Assembly: GCA_003550325.1 (NCBI GenBank)
Contig: QKWP01000055.1
Coordinates: 274,060 to 338,059, forward strand
Direction: 5' to 3'
From: Gigaspora rosea
Taxonomy: Eukaryota > Glomeromycota > Glomeromycetes > Diversisporales > Gigasporaceae
Length of the DNA: 64,000 nt
Part shown: piece by piece, positions 1 to 11,096 of the stretch
Numbering within the stretch: position 1 is the first letter of the stretch
Layout: every line of letters begins with the position of its first letter
The notes under the pieces: generated by a model
Seen by the model: only the letters and a program-made list of their open reading frames with translations
Database searches by the model: none
What the model was told of the DNA's origin: nothing
Program-made: the position numbers and the translations under genes

Positions 1-400
1 TACTTGGATAAATAACAACTTTCAACTTCAACCATATTATATTTTTACACACTTTGTAAATTATATTTTAAAAAAATATATATATATTTTTTATATAGAA
101 TATTTCTAACTATAACCAGTAGTGATCATTACTATCCTTTTGTATAACCAAAAAATTTAACAATCACCTATATCACATGATCGTAATCAGACCAATTAGA
201 CTACATGTATTAATATCATAATTACTAAATCCTTTTATTAATACCTTTTATTAATAGATAATACCTTTTATTAATAGAATAATCATTTTAAATACATTAC
301 TATTACATATAAAAATAACAATACAATATATAAACACTTATCAGCTATATATATGAATTAAATTTTTTTAAAATAATCATTAACCCACGAATCTGGAGTC
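1..400. other. AT-rich spacer, no gene
   Basis: I see no coding region here. The stretch is strongly AT-rich, with a short local duplication of a TTTTATTAATA-type sequence around 230-285. There is no splice-like or protein signal. Confidence 0.6.
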
Positions 401-469
401 GCTCACTTCGGCTATTGCCTCTACTTTGCTCCTTTTTACTAAAAACCTAGAGCAACCTACTTCTACTTC

Positions 470-1375
470 AATCCTAACCCTAACTCTAACTAAATTGCAT
501 ACGATCTCAAAAATGTCTTAACATATAGTAGATCAAAATCTCAAGTCAAAACTGCTCAATAAGAGAAACTCTAAAAAAAAGAGTTATTTAGTACATGTAC
601 AAACTTAAAAAAGTAATACAAAAAAAAGAAATACTTATCTTTATACGCATCCAAAGCATGGTCTTGGTGAGTCATTTTGTCAAACCAAGGCCACCTGACA
701 TGTACTGCTCAGCAACAGGAAGAATTACTGACCAATGTCAGAGGAAGACCCACTGAATTAAACTTACTAATGATGAAAAAATAAACATTATCTGAGACAA
801 AAAAGTACTGACTAGCAAAGAAAAAAAGCTCGACTAACGTAAAAGAAAGATCTACTAAATTGGGTATTACCAACAATGAAAGAATAGGCACAACTCAAGT
901 GCTATAGAAAGAACTACCAAAACGGATGAATCTAATGGTGAAGAAATGTGAATTTCAAGTCAAAATTGCTTAATAAGAGAAACTCTAAAAAGAGTTATTT
1001 AGTATATATACAAACTCTGAAAACAGTAATAACAAAAAAAAAATCTTTATATGCATCCAAAGCCAATTACAGCTTGATCATAGTGCGTCATTATGTCAAC
1101 CCAAAGCTACCTGACTGTTACCACTCAGCAACAAGGAAAAAATATTAACCAACATTAGAGGAAGACCCACCGAATTGGACTCACCAATGACGAAAGAATA
1201 AACATTATTCGGGACAAGAAAGTGCCAATCAGCAAAGAAAAAAAACACGACTAATACAAAACCAAATTGTGCATCACCAATGATAAAAAAATAAGTGCAA
1301 CTCAAACCAGAAGTAGAATCACCGAAATGGACATGCCAAAGGGAAAACACCAAATTGGACAATACTAACAACAAA
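470..1375. repeat. 412-bp tandem duplication
   Basis: Two diverged direct copies lie at about 537-902 and 949-1320, offset by about 412 bp. Both contain AAGAGAAACTCTAAAAA, a TCAGCAACA(G/A)GA motif and a GAGGAAGACCCAC motif, in the same order. Within each copy the short motif CCAA(T/C)GA(A/C)GAAAGAA recurs. Translations of the two copies on the minus strand resemble each other (a phenylalanine-rich stretch followed by SVGLPL), but no known domain is recognised, so this is annotated as repeat DNA. A degenerate CCTAAC tract sits just upstream at about 475-490. Confidence 0.7.
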
Positions 1376-1379
1376 GAAA

Positions 1380-2030
1380 AAATTGGTTAACGATGAAAGA
1401 AAAAGTATAGACATCAACAACAAAATGAACAACATTAAAAAAACAAAATAAATATTAATAGATTACTATTAAAAAAAAAAAGAGACAAAAAAAAAAGTGA
1501 ATACAGATCTTTTATAACTGATCTGATCAGTGTAATGGGTGGTGATCATCACCATGGGTTATTTTAATAATTATTCTTTTATATTTATTTAAAACATATT
1601 AAATTTTGGGAATAGCTAAAGCCATGTACCTATGTAATATAATTATTGAGAGACATGATTATTATATACAATAACTGTAATGTAGCATATATATGCATGC
1701 TTTTTTTTGTAGTAAAACCTGTCGCTAATTTTTTCTTTTTTACAAAATACATTATTTTGTTACTTTTTTTAAAAAATTTTTTTACTAAGCAGGTTTTACA
1801 AGTCTTTTTCACAAAAATACTTTTAGTAAAACATCTCTTATATATATGCTTTTTCTTATTAGATATTAAAGTAACTACCTGCATATAAATGTACCTTAAT
1901 TTTTTTAAAAAAACTTTTCATAAAAAAAACCTTGACTGCTCTACAATAAACGTGGCTTAATTTATTTTTATTAAAGAAAACCTTTTTTTTTAAAAAAACA
2001 AAATCCCTTTGATATAATGAATACAAGCTT
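1380..2030. other. AT-rich spacer with a small inverted repeat
   Basis: No gene is seen. A 10-bp perfect inverted repeat (GTAAAACCTG at 1712-1721, CAGGTTTTAC at 1790-1799) could form a hairpin. The overlapping open frames on both strands here are low-complexity and complementary to each other. Confidence 0.5.
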
Positions 2031-2040
2031 AACCCTTGAC

Positions 2041-2269
2041 CAGTGTTTAAAATTCAATGTTCTCAGTGTTCTCAGAGAACATTACACAATTTTTGAGAAC
2101 ATAAATTATTAAAATATGTTCTCTATTTAAGAACTTTAATAAAAATTCTTTTAATATAAAAAAAATTTTAATTTTCCTATATAAAGAACTTCAAAATTTT
2201 ACTAAGAATATTAAGAAACTAAAAATGTTCTTTTTGAAAACATAAACCAAATTTGAATTTTAAATACTG
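2041..2269. mobile_element. hAT-like MITE, 229 bp
   Basis: The ends form terminal inverted repeats: CAGTGTTTAAAATTC on the left, and CAGTATTTAAAATTC as the reverse complement of the right end (14 of 15 identical). They are flanked by 8-bp near-duplicates, CCCTTGAC (2033-2040) and CTTTTGAC (2270-2277). CAGTG-type ends with 8-bp duplications are typical of hAT elements. The interior carries several GTTCTC/GAGAAC motifs and no coding capacity. The same GTTCTC-rich interior occurs in the element at 31901-32280, so the two are probably one family. Confidence 0.7.
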
Positions 2270-2439
2270 CTTTTGACCAAAAATGTACTATCCTTTTTAA
2301 TATTTATCAACTAGTTAAGATCCACTAGACAAGTTTGATAGCGACTGGTGGCCTATATCTGGGTTCAATATAATTATAAAAATCATACAAATTGAAACTT
2401 ATGGTGAACATATAACTGCTGGTTAACTAAATATTATCT

Positions 2440-4000
2440 ATCAAGTATACAAAAAGAAGGAATACTAGACAAAAAGTTCAAAAAACTAAGGTTCAACCTG
2501 AGAATCTATGCTTTACCAAAATTAAAGTATTTGAATTGTTACAGAAATAAAAGTTCAGATTGAACAGTATAATGAGTTACTCGATTATATGCATATACTA
2601 GAGAATAATAAAAGACTTAACTGATTAGAAGCAGTTCAGGTTTTAGTTAAAAGAGAAGTTATAAAAAACTATCTGCTTCCAACAATAGTTGATGTTGTTA
2701 AAGAATATGAAACTGAGAAGTTAGGTTTCAGAGAAAGCCTGAAAGAATTAAGATGCAAAAAGATTACCAATATAAATATAAAGTTCAAGATTTTCAAGAG
2801 GCCCCTCTTATTGGTAATTTAAGACTAAATATCCAAAAGTAGTTTCTTTTTAAAAAATTATTGAATATTACAAAATTACAAGTAAATGTACCTGTGGTTT
2901 TATTTTTGCATATAATAGCCAATTAGAAAAACTTTAACATTTTGAATAGTCTACTCTTCTTGATTCTACTCACAAAACCAACAAATATTATTGCCACTTA
3001 TTTACCTTGTATACTTATAATAGTTATAGATATTGGGACATTAGTTTCTATTTTTTGTAAATAATAAGGAAAGTAATACAGTCGCAGAAGCATTAAAAAT
3101 AATAAGTTATTTTAAATGCTAGTAGATGCCTTGGTACTTTCTTATTGATCAAAGCAACATAGAATCCAATGCTGTTGTGTTGGCTTTCCCAGGTCTAAGC
3201 AGGTGAGCAGAAACATAATATTATTTACTATACTATACATGTTATGCAAACCTGGTTAAGTAAGGTGTATAATGTAAAAACCCAAAATGAATTAATTAAT
3301 ACTATGCATAAATGGATATTGATCAGCTGCAAAGAAGTTATTAAACAAGTAGTCGCAAACTGCTCATCACTGCTATAAAAAAATATATAGAACAAATTAT
3401 AGCAAAAATACCCATCGATGGTGGGCTCTTTGTGCTCATCAACATTTAAAACTTCTCTTATAAACGACTTCCACTAACCCACTAAAATCATACTATAGCA
3501 AATTAAAGCAAATAATTTTCTCTTACTATAGTCTAATTGGCGCAGCAATAAAATTGTAACACTTGATACAACAAATAATCAAATTCAGAGTATGTGACCT
3601 TTGAATTTCATACTAAAAAAATATCAATAGTTGGAATTGATTATGAAATTCTTAATGACATTCGCAAACTTCTTATTCTATTTAACAGATGGTTGCTGAT
3701 GAGGTTCTTGCCATTGAGAAAGATTGAAGAAAGGTTAAGAACCTTCAGGTTTGGTGTTATTAGATTGCTAGTATCTTTTTTTTTACCATTATTTACTACT
3801 CTGCAAGCAAATCTTTCATAACCAAATTTATAGTACTAATAAACTATTAATTGCTAATGCTTGGATATGATTTCAACAAAAGTTCAAATATAGTAGGGTT
3901 GGAATTTATATGCATCAAGAATTAGTTAAAGTTGAAAAACCAGAAAGGATTAAAGCAAAAAGGATGCTAAAAATAAGTGAATAATTATAAATAAGCTAAT
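2440..4000 (+). pseudogene. Mutator-like (MULE) transposase relic
   Basis: Reading across frames on the plus strand recovers pieces of a MULE-family DDE transposase. At 2958-3041 there is a block around DSTHKTNKYYCHLFTLYT, holding the first catalytic aspartate. A TVAEALKII stretch follows near 3077. The second-aspartate block around YFLIDQSNIESNAVV lies at about 3133-3195. At about 3424-3500 a WALCAHQH block is followed by STNPLKSYY, where family members usually have a glutamate (LESYH); here it is lysine. An open segment at 3594-3821 continues the C-terminal part. Stops and frameshifts separate the blocks, so this is a dead copy. The family name rests on remembered motif pattern, not on a search. 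No terminal repeats were identified. Confidence 0.65.
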
Positions 4001-4159
4001 AGAACATGTATATGATATGTATAGAGGGTTGAAAAAGAAGGAAAAATAAAAAACAAATATTTTTATTAGAGAATTAAATTTTTAGATAGAGCTAGTTTTA
4101 ATAAATTACAAGACTCATTAAAAAGACAAATATTTAATAATTTACTCTAATGTTATATA

Positions 4160-4990
4160 ATTAGTCAAGGGTATCGTTCAATTTCTAAAGTTATTTCTCT
4201 GACAGGACACTTATCTAATATTGCATAGGATTAATAGGTTTAGCATTTGATTAGTTGTAGCTATAAATTTTTTAGCAGATTGTCACCCTGTGTGATATTA
4301 GGTAAATGGTTTATTGGGAAAATAATTTTCAAGAAATTGTACTATCAATAAATTATTTATTATAATTTTATTTTAGTTATGCAATATGTATAAAATTTTA
4401 CATAATGGCACAAATAAAGTAAAAAAAAATAAAAATTAGAATTATGATTTTATTAATTCAATTATTAGAATTAAATTAGTTAGAAATTAAAGATTAAAAA
4501 AAATATAAAATAAAAAATAAAAGAATGCTTATCTTTAGTAAGGTTACATGATAAATTTTATTAATATTAAAATGATTTAAAAGTTTGTTAATTTAGCGAT
4601 GAAATATATTATTATAAATAATAAAAAGAAACTTTATATAATTAATTCAAAGCCCTAGGATAGCACTCCAAACTATAATAAAATATATAACTACTTCAGT
4701 TTAAAACTAGAATAGTTTATATGTTTTATTATACTTTGGAGTGCTCCATTAACAACTCTATAAAGCCCTACCTATCTTTTAAGTTTTTTGATATGATTAA
4801 ATAAAAATTATAAGATTATTTAATTTTGAAGGTCTTTTTAATTTCATTAATTTATATAAAGATCAAATTAATTTATTTATTAGTTTTTTTTATAAATTTA
4901 TTATATTTAAAATTGTAAATATGATATATCATGTAAATTTATTTTGTTTTTAAAGTCAAAGAATAAATAAATTTTTGCACATATTTTTTT
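4160..4990. other. AT-rich spacer with 84-bp hairpin
   Basis: No gene is seen. An inverted repeat with arms of about 26 bp and two mismatches spans 4662-4745 (left arm AGCACTCCAAACTATAATA). Outside it the 9-mer AAAGCCCTA occurs directly repeated at 4650-4658 and 4764-4772, which may be a target-site duplication of a small element, but the element ends do not match well. Confidence 0.5.
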
Positions 4991-5656
4991 TAATTTCATA
5001 ATTTTGAATTTTTTAAAAATTTTAGGCTAAGCTATCTTAGCAATAACCCAACAAAATTCTATGAATTTTTTTTTTTTATTTAAAATGTCCAGCTTGGGAC
5101 TGAGGAATTTTTTTATTCAAGATATTTGGGTCAGTGTCCCACTAAGGGCCACCTGTATTTGTTACATTGACAAGGATACAACTAGCCACACGTACAACTT
5201 TTGGTCATCTAATTTAAGTAGTCCGCCTGAAGGTTACCCCGCAGGTTCCACACTAGCTGCCATACCTGCAACCCGACTAGGGGATTGCCTATTTAAACCC
5301 TTTGATCCTGCTCCTCCTGCCAACCCATCCTGTATCACCGGAACAGGCCCATTATATAAGTAGTCAGTCAGTCAGTTCCGAATGCTTATCCATCGTCCTT
5401 AGGTCCCATTTTGATTCTGTATTCTCAGCGGAAAACTTGGTAGAGCAGTCCCTGTCCCACCCAGGTAATACCTACACTTCGGTAACTTACGCATTCACCG
5501 AGGTGAACAACTTGCAGTCAGAGGATACCCAACCGCTACCATTACCTGCTTCTGCCCTTATAAGGTTCGCTCCAACTCCGGTACCCACCATCACTTTCCT
5601 ACTGGTCTTCACCAGTTTTCTCAGGCTTCCAATCCAGTTGGCCCGGAAGGGTTGAT

Positions 5657-5974
5657 CTACCCGGTATTAGGTGCCACTATGGATTTTCTTCCCTGGTACC
5701 TACTTCTATAGCATAGGTCCTTTTCCTCCAGTACCTGATCTGGCGGCCAGGTTGGTAGACCTTGTCTCTGAGGTCGACGTCCAGTACTTCGGCTCCAGTC
5801 CAGTATTCCGGTTTTGGTAGCACCATCAAAGATCTTTGCTACCTCCTTACTCGGGTCTTGCCAAATGGGTTTCTGTTTCCCTGGTTCCTTGGATTTGTCT
5901 GTGTCATACAACACAACTTCGCCCGAAAGCTCCCATTTGAGATAGTAACCAAGGACTACAGGTAATATACCCAA
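5657..5974 (-). CDS. Hypothetical 105-aa frame in the tRNA-headed element
   Basis: This is an open frame within the 1-kb retroinserted element. The peptide is hydrophilic and lysine/proline-rich, containing SKEPGKQKPIWQDPSKEVAK and LDWSRSTGRRPQRQ. I do not recognise a domain. It lies just downstream of the tRNA-like head in the same orientation, so it would be carried on the same transcript. It could be a fragment of a gag-like protein or of a captured host mRNA, or it could be fortuitous; the base composition is coding-like compared with the AT-rich flank. The start is the first ATG in the frame and has no independent support. Confidence 0.3.
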   Translation of the reverse strand: MGILPVVLGYYLKWELSGEVVLYDTDKSKEPGKQKPIWQDPSKEVAKIFDGATKTGILDWSRSTGRRPQRQGLPTWPPDQVLEEKDLCYRSRYQGRKSIVAPNTG

Positions 5975-6020
5975 CTGATCGATAGGAAACAGTTACCGGA
6001 ACACAGATCTATTTTTCAAA

Positions 6021-6096
6021 GCGTTGTCAGTGGGATTTGAACCCTAGACCTGCCACTTGGGAAGTGACAACTTAGGTACCAACTTCTCTAAGACGC
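6021..6096 (-). tRNA. tRNA-like sequence (pseudo-tRNA, CCC anticodon loop)
   Basis: A 76-nt minus-strand segment has tRNA features. There is an A-box-like TTAGAGAAGTTGG, a good B box (GGTTCAAATCC), and a perfect 5-bp anticodon stem around the loop TTCCCAA, giving anticodon CCC (Gly). The acceptor stem pairs at 5 of 7 positions and the T stem at only 3 of 5. It is better read as the tRNA-derived promoter head of the retroelement than as a working tRNA gene. Confidence 0.45.
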
Positions 6097-7193
6097 CACA
6101 CCCTATAAATTTTTTTTAATTCTACCATTCTATAGAATTAAAATAAAAAAAATTTATTAAATTCTGTTGGGTAGTTGCTGAGATATCTTTACTCAAAGTT
6201 TTAAAAATTTTGCTATAGCTATTATTTTATAGGCATTTGAATTATTTATAAAACTTTGAGTGAAGATATCTTAGCAATCACCAAAAATTTGATGAATTTT
6301 TTTTAATTTTACTGTACTATTGAATTAGAATAAAAAAATTATCGAATTCTGTTGGGTGATTGCTAAGATATCTTCACTCAAAGTTTTGAAGAATTTTGCT
6401 ACGGCATTATTTTAATAGGTATTTGAATTATTTAAAAAACTTTAAGCAATGATATCTTAGCAATTACTTAACAAAATTTAATGAATTTTTTTTTAATTTT
6501 AATTCTACTGTTCTATAGAATTAGAATAAAAAAATTCATCAAATATTGTTGGGTTGTCAAGATATCTTCACTCAAAGTTGTAAAAAATTTGCCACAGCAA
6601 TTATTTTAATAGGCATTTGAATTATTTAAAAAACTTGAGTGAAGATATCTTAGCAATCACCTAACAAAATTTAATAAATTTTTTTATTTTAATTCTACTG
6701 TTCTATAGAATTAGAAGAAAAAAATTTTATCAAAATATTGTTGGGTGGTTGTCAAGATATCTTTGCTCAAAGTTTTAAAAAATTTTGCTGCAATAATTAT
6801 TTTGATAGGCATTTAAATTATTTAAAGAACTTTGAACTAAGATATCTTAGCAATCACCCAATAAAATTTATTGATTTTTTTTTAATTCTACTGTTCTATA
6901 GAATTAGAATAAAAAAAAAGATCAAATTTTGTTAGATGATTGCTGAGATATCTTTATTCAAAGTTTTGAAAATTTTGCTACAGCTATAATTTTAATAGGC
7001 ATTTGAATTATTTAAAAAACTTTGAGTAAAGATAACTTAGCAATTATCCAACAAAATTTGATAAATTTTTTTTTATTTTAATTCTACTGTTCTATAGAAT
7101 TAGAATAAAAAATTTCATCAAATATTGTTGAGTAATTGTCAAAATATCTTTGCTCAAAGGTTTGAAAAAGTTTGCTACTGCAATTATTTTAAT

Positions 7194-7552
7194 CAATTAT
7201 TATAAAACGTACTTATGTTGTTTTACCACCATAGGTAAATTAGATCTGCAAATCTGTGTAACAAAAACAAAAAAATAAATTTTTACAAAACAAAAATGAA
7301 GTTTAATTACTTTAGAGTTAGGGTAAGGCCTGGGATTTTATCAGGCTTTAGGTATACAAAATTTAGCAAGTAATTTTTTTATTAGAGCCCCAAAGGTGGT
7401 TTCATAAGCAAAATTTTGAGATATGAATGTTTTTTTAAAAAAATAAACAAAAAAATGAAATTTTGGTTACACCTAATCTTAAATTTTAATTGGCTATTCT
7501 AATAGTCTTGTGTAACATGGTGTAAAACACCATAGGTGCATTTTAATAAAAC
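7194..7552. mobile_element. 359-bp TIR element in the satellite, 10-bp TSD
   Basis: A perfect 10-bp direct repeat TTATTTTAAT flanks the block (7184-7193 and 7553-7562). Uninterrupted satellite units have this sequence once, so the empty site is known. The ends carry an imperfect inverted repeat of about 38 bp, including TTGTTTTACCACCAT on the left and, as reverse complement, GGTGTTTTACACCAT on the right. A 9-11 bp duplication fits Mutator-type elements, but the superfamily is inference. There is no coding capacity. Confidence 0.65.
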
Positions 7553-8335
7553 TTATTTTAATAGGTGTTTGAATTATTTAGAAAACTTTGAGTGAAGATA
7601 TCTTAGCAATTACCCAACAAAATTTGATAAAATTTTTTTATTTTAATTCTACTATTTTATAGAATCAGAATAAAAAATTTCATCAAAATATTGTTGAGTA
7701 GTTGTCAAGATATCTTTGCTCAAAGTTTTAAAAACTTTGCTGCAGTGATTATTTTGTTAGACGTTTAAATAATTTAAAGAACTTTGAGTGAGGATATCTT
7801 AGCAATTACCAAAATGAGATGAATTTTTTTTTTAATTCTACTGTTCTATAGAATTAAAAAAAAATTTCATCAAATTCTTTTGGGTTTTGTCAAGATATTT
7901 TCACTCAAAGTTTTGAAAAATTTTGCCATAGCAATTATTTTGATAGGCATTTGAATTATTTAAAAAACTTTAAGTGAAGATATCTTAGCAATCACCCAAC
8001 AAAATTCAATGAATTTTTTTTATTTTAATTCTACTATTCTATAGAATTAAAATAAAAAAAAATCATCAAATATTGTTGGGTAGTTGTTAAGATATCTTCA
8101 CTCAAAGTTTTGAAAAATTTTGCCACTATGATTATTTTGATAAATATTTGAATTATTTAAAGAACTTTGAGTGAAGACAACTTAGCAATCACCCAACAAA
8201 ATTCGATGAATTTTTGAATTATTGATTACGTAATTGATCACATGGATACATGGCTTTAGACGACCCAAATTTGGCAAATTAGTGTTTTACAATTTTCAAA
8301 ACATTGTTTAAGAATATTAAAATTAATACAAGATT

Positions 8336-8365
8336 CCCGTGGCAGAGTCACAGGTCAGGTGCTAG
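8336..8365 (+). mobile_element. Helitron 3'-terminus relic
   Basis: The sequence reads CCCGTG, a 7-nt loop, CACAGG, then 11 nt ending in CTAG followed by T. A hairpin about 10-12 nt before a CTRR end next to T is the canonical Helitron 3' terminus; one stem mismatch (A for G) is present. The body of the element it ended is not identified. Confidence 0.4.
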
Positions 8366-8716
8366 TAAAGTATCATATATAAAACTAATTTTTCGTATAA
8401 CAATTCATTCCACATTTAGAAAAAAAGATAACATTGATCATAAATCAAAAAATTTATCGATCGACTCATCTAATACAAATTGGTCACACATAAGAATCAA
8501 AACGGTAATACAAAAACAATGTAATCATAACTACTCACCATATTACAAACGCATTTTAATGTATTGTTTTTCTTTACGAATTTTTTTTAATTCTTTAAAA
8601 TTCTTTAAAATTCTCATCCTCCACCTCCCACCCACCCTCCCTTAAAAATTCTTCAAAATTCTTATCACCACCTCCCCCACTAGCCCTTAAAAAATCCTTT
8701 GAAGCTTCTCTTCAAA

Positions 8717-8864
8717 GCTGAGTTAAAGAAAACTCAGCGACACTAAGTCGGAGGAGATTAATTTCAAACTCCGACAAAGTGTCAATTTAGAAAAACCTCA
8801 GATTTCGCATTCCATGCAACTAAGTAAATTTCGAACTCTGCCTTTCGGAGTTTTCAATCTCCGA
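8717..8864. repeat. Cluster of three short hairpins
   Basis: Three perfect stems follow one another: GCTGAGTT/AACTCAGC (8717-8738), GTCGGAG/CTCCGAC (8747-8775) and TCGGAG/CTCCGA (8845-8864). They lie in the presumed 5' leader of the Helitron, in a locally GC-richer patch. The role is unknown. Confidence 0.6.
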
Positions 8865-9458
8865 CTACGTATTGAATTTCCTGAACTTACGTCTCGGGAC
8901 CCATGTAATATTTCGATTTATTAAAAACTTAAATAGAATAATAAAACTATAAATAGAAAACAAATAAAAATAAATAAATTATGTGTAATGTACTGAGATT
9001 ACCATAATATGTATAACAACAAATTACAAACCTTCGCATTTAGCATAATGCATCAAATTCGTGTAATGGCTTGATTTTGCCTTAATACAGATTTTTTTCT
9101 TGGATAACGAATTTTTTAATTTTTTTTTTTTTTTTTTTTTTTAAAAAAAAACACCAAATTTTTTTATTAAAAATAAAGTTTTTTTTAACTAGCCAACTAA
9201 TTTTTTTAACAGATTTTAATAAATATATTAAAAATATTTGAAGAAATAAATAGTAAGTTTAATAAATTTAATTAAAATATTATAAAAAATAAATAATAAA
9301 TATAAATTTATAAACAGATAAAACAGGTAAAAATTAAAAGTAAAAAGTTTAAAAATTTCTATTAGTTTTTAATAAATACATTGTAATATTTAAAAATAAC
9401 ATATATTTAAATAACTAATAATATTATTTTTTTTAATTTTTTTTTATTAAGATAGATA

Positions 9459-11051
9459 ATGTCAGAAAAAGAGAAAAGAAAAGGAAAAGGGAAAGGAAAA
9501 GGAAAACAAATTGTGCCTACACCTCAGGAAATATTAGATTTATATCCTGTACCTGAAGGAGGTGAAACTCAAAAAGAAAAAACAAAAAGACTTAGAAGAA
9601 TAAGTGCTGCAAAGAGTAAATTTTTTGCAAAGCAAAAAAAAGCTTCTACACCTTCAGTAACAGGACCTGCTTCAAGAACAAGATCTCAATCTAAAGCAAA
9701 GTTGCCTGTAGTATCAAGAACAAGAAAAAGAACAAGAACAAGAGAAGCTACTAGATTGAGTCAGCAGAAGTATAGAGCATTTATGCCTGCTGAGAAGAAA
9801 GCAGAAGTAAACAAAAAAAATAGAGATAGGCATAGGAAAAAATATAAGGAGAAAAAACAAGAACAATATGAACAATTTTATAGAATAGGACATTGTAGTT
9901 TAGATGAGTATGAAGAGGAGGTAGATAAGGAGGGGGAAGAAGAGGGTGAGAGGATAGAGGAAAAGGAGAAGGAGGATATGATAAAGGGAAAGCATATGTT
10001 GGGAAGAATGAACATTATTTGTGAACATTGTGAGGCTTTAAAATGAAGACAAGAAAAACCAGCATTATGCTGCATGGGTGGACAAGTTGAATTAGCACCA
10101 CTTCCACCACCACCACCAAAAATAAAAAAATTGCTTACAGAAAAAGATCCTAAAAATTCTAATGTACCATATATTAACCAAATAAGAGCATATAATCAAA
10201 TATTTGCTTTTACATCAATTGGTAAAAGATTAGATAAGGATCTAGCAAATGCCACAGAAGGGGTTTATACATATAGAATTAATGGAACATTATATCATAC
10301 AATTAGTTCTTTTATGCCAAAAAAAGGAGAACAACCAAAATTCTCCCAAATATATTTTTATGATTCTGATAATTTTGAAAATCAACTCAACAAAAGACAT
10401 GAAATAATGCACAAAGAATTAAATTTCAATCTGTTGAAAGAAATTCAAGAGGAATTAAATTCTTTAAATCCCTTTATAAAATTTTATAAAAATTCAAGGG
10501 ATTTTGAAATAAAAAACAAAGACAAACAAGTATTGTGTATAACAATACATAATACTCATGGCAGGGATATGAGACAATATAATGCACCAATAGCTTCAGA
10601 AATAGCTGCAATGTATTGTGATGAACCAACAGTACAACAAAGAGATATTCTTATTAAAAGACATGATGATAAATTTCAAAGAATATCTGAATTAAATGGT
10701 GCATATGATCCTTTACAATATCCTTTGCTATTTCCAAATGGAGAATATGGTTGGCATAAAGGTATATTAAGACAAAATATTAAAGAAGATGAAATTGTTG
10801 GACTAGAAAATATTATAGATGATGAAGAAGATGAATATGATAATGGTCATCATAGTAATAAAGATGATGATGGTAGTGATGATGATAATGATGATGATAA
10901 TAGACAAACTGCTGGACAAGTTGCTGACCAACCTCTTGCAGATTTGGTAAGCTTAGCAAGTACAAGTGAAACATCAAGTACAGCTAAGGAACTATTAAGT
11001 ACACCTATTGAACTATCTGAAGAGGTTTGGAAAGAAAAGTTGATGAATTAA
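9459..11051 (+). pseudogene. Helitron RepHel, N-terminal part
   Basis: This is the amino-terminal region of the Helitron protein. It opens with a Lys/Gly-rich stretch, then basic segments and a Cys motif (ICEHCEALK). An in-frame TGA at 10047-10049 interrupts it; the frame continues without shift into a second Cys pair (ALCCMGGQVELAPL), where family members normally read through, so this looks like a single nonsense change (TGG to TGA). Downstream is the conserved N-terminal Helitron segment including RDILIKRHDDKFQRISE and DPLQYPLLFPNGEYGWH (codons near 10642-10755). The last 100 codons are acidic low-complexity. The start ATG follows a poly(T)/AT leader and is the first in frame. Confidence 0.75.
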
Positions 11052-11096
11052 TGCAACAAGCTATTATCAAGATATTCAGCAAAATATTCAGCAAAA

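Larger units (their letters stand above)
5074..6102 (-). mobile_element. 1-kb retroinserted element with tRNA-like head
   Basis: This block is clearly richer in GC than the satellite around it. It is bounded by a 15-bp target-site duplication with one mismatch: CTATGAATTTTTTTT at 5059-5073 and CTATAAATTTTTTTT at 6103-6117. Read on the minus strand it begins at a tRNA-like sequence (6021-6096) and ends in an A-rich tail just before the left duplication. That is the layout of target-primed insertion of a polyadenylated transcript, as for a SINE or a LINE-mobilised RNA. At about 1.03 kb it is much longer than a usual SINE. A 105-codon open frame lies inside (5657-5974). What the body derives from is unknown. 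Confidence 0.65.
5000..8215. repeat. Palindromic satellite, about 190-bp period
   Basis: About nine units recur, each centred on a CTATAGAATTAGAAT core (seen near 6130, 6312, 6511, 6703, 6892, 7093, 7655, 7843 and 8039). Each unit reads as an inverted repeat: TTGCTAAGATATCTTCACTC on one side and its complement GAGTGAAGATATCTTAGCAA on the other. A second axis of symmetry lies in the ATTATTTTAATAGGCATTTG linker, so half-units alternate in orientation along the array. Two later insertions interrupt it, at 5074-6102 and 7194-7552. No coding sequence is present in the repeat itself. Confidence 0.85.

Noticed and set aside
1630-1888. Opposed open frames on both strands
   Set aside because: Low-complexity AT-rich translations (runs of Phe/Lys) complementary to each other, with no domain.
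6021-6096. A functional tRNA-Gly(CCC) gene
   Set aside because: The T stem pairs at only 3 of 5 positions and the acceptor stem has two mismatches, and it sits at the head of a retroinserted block with a target-site duplication.
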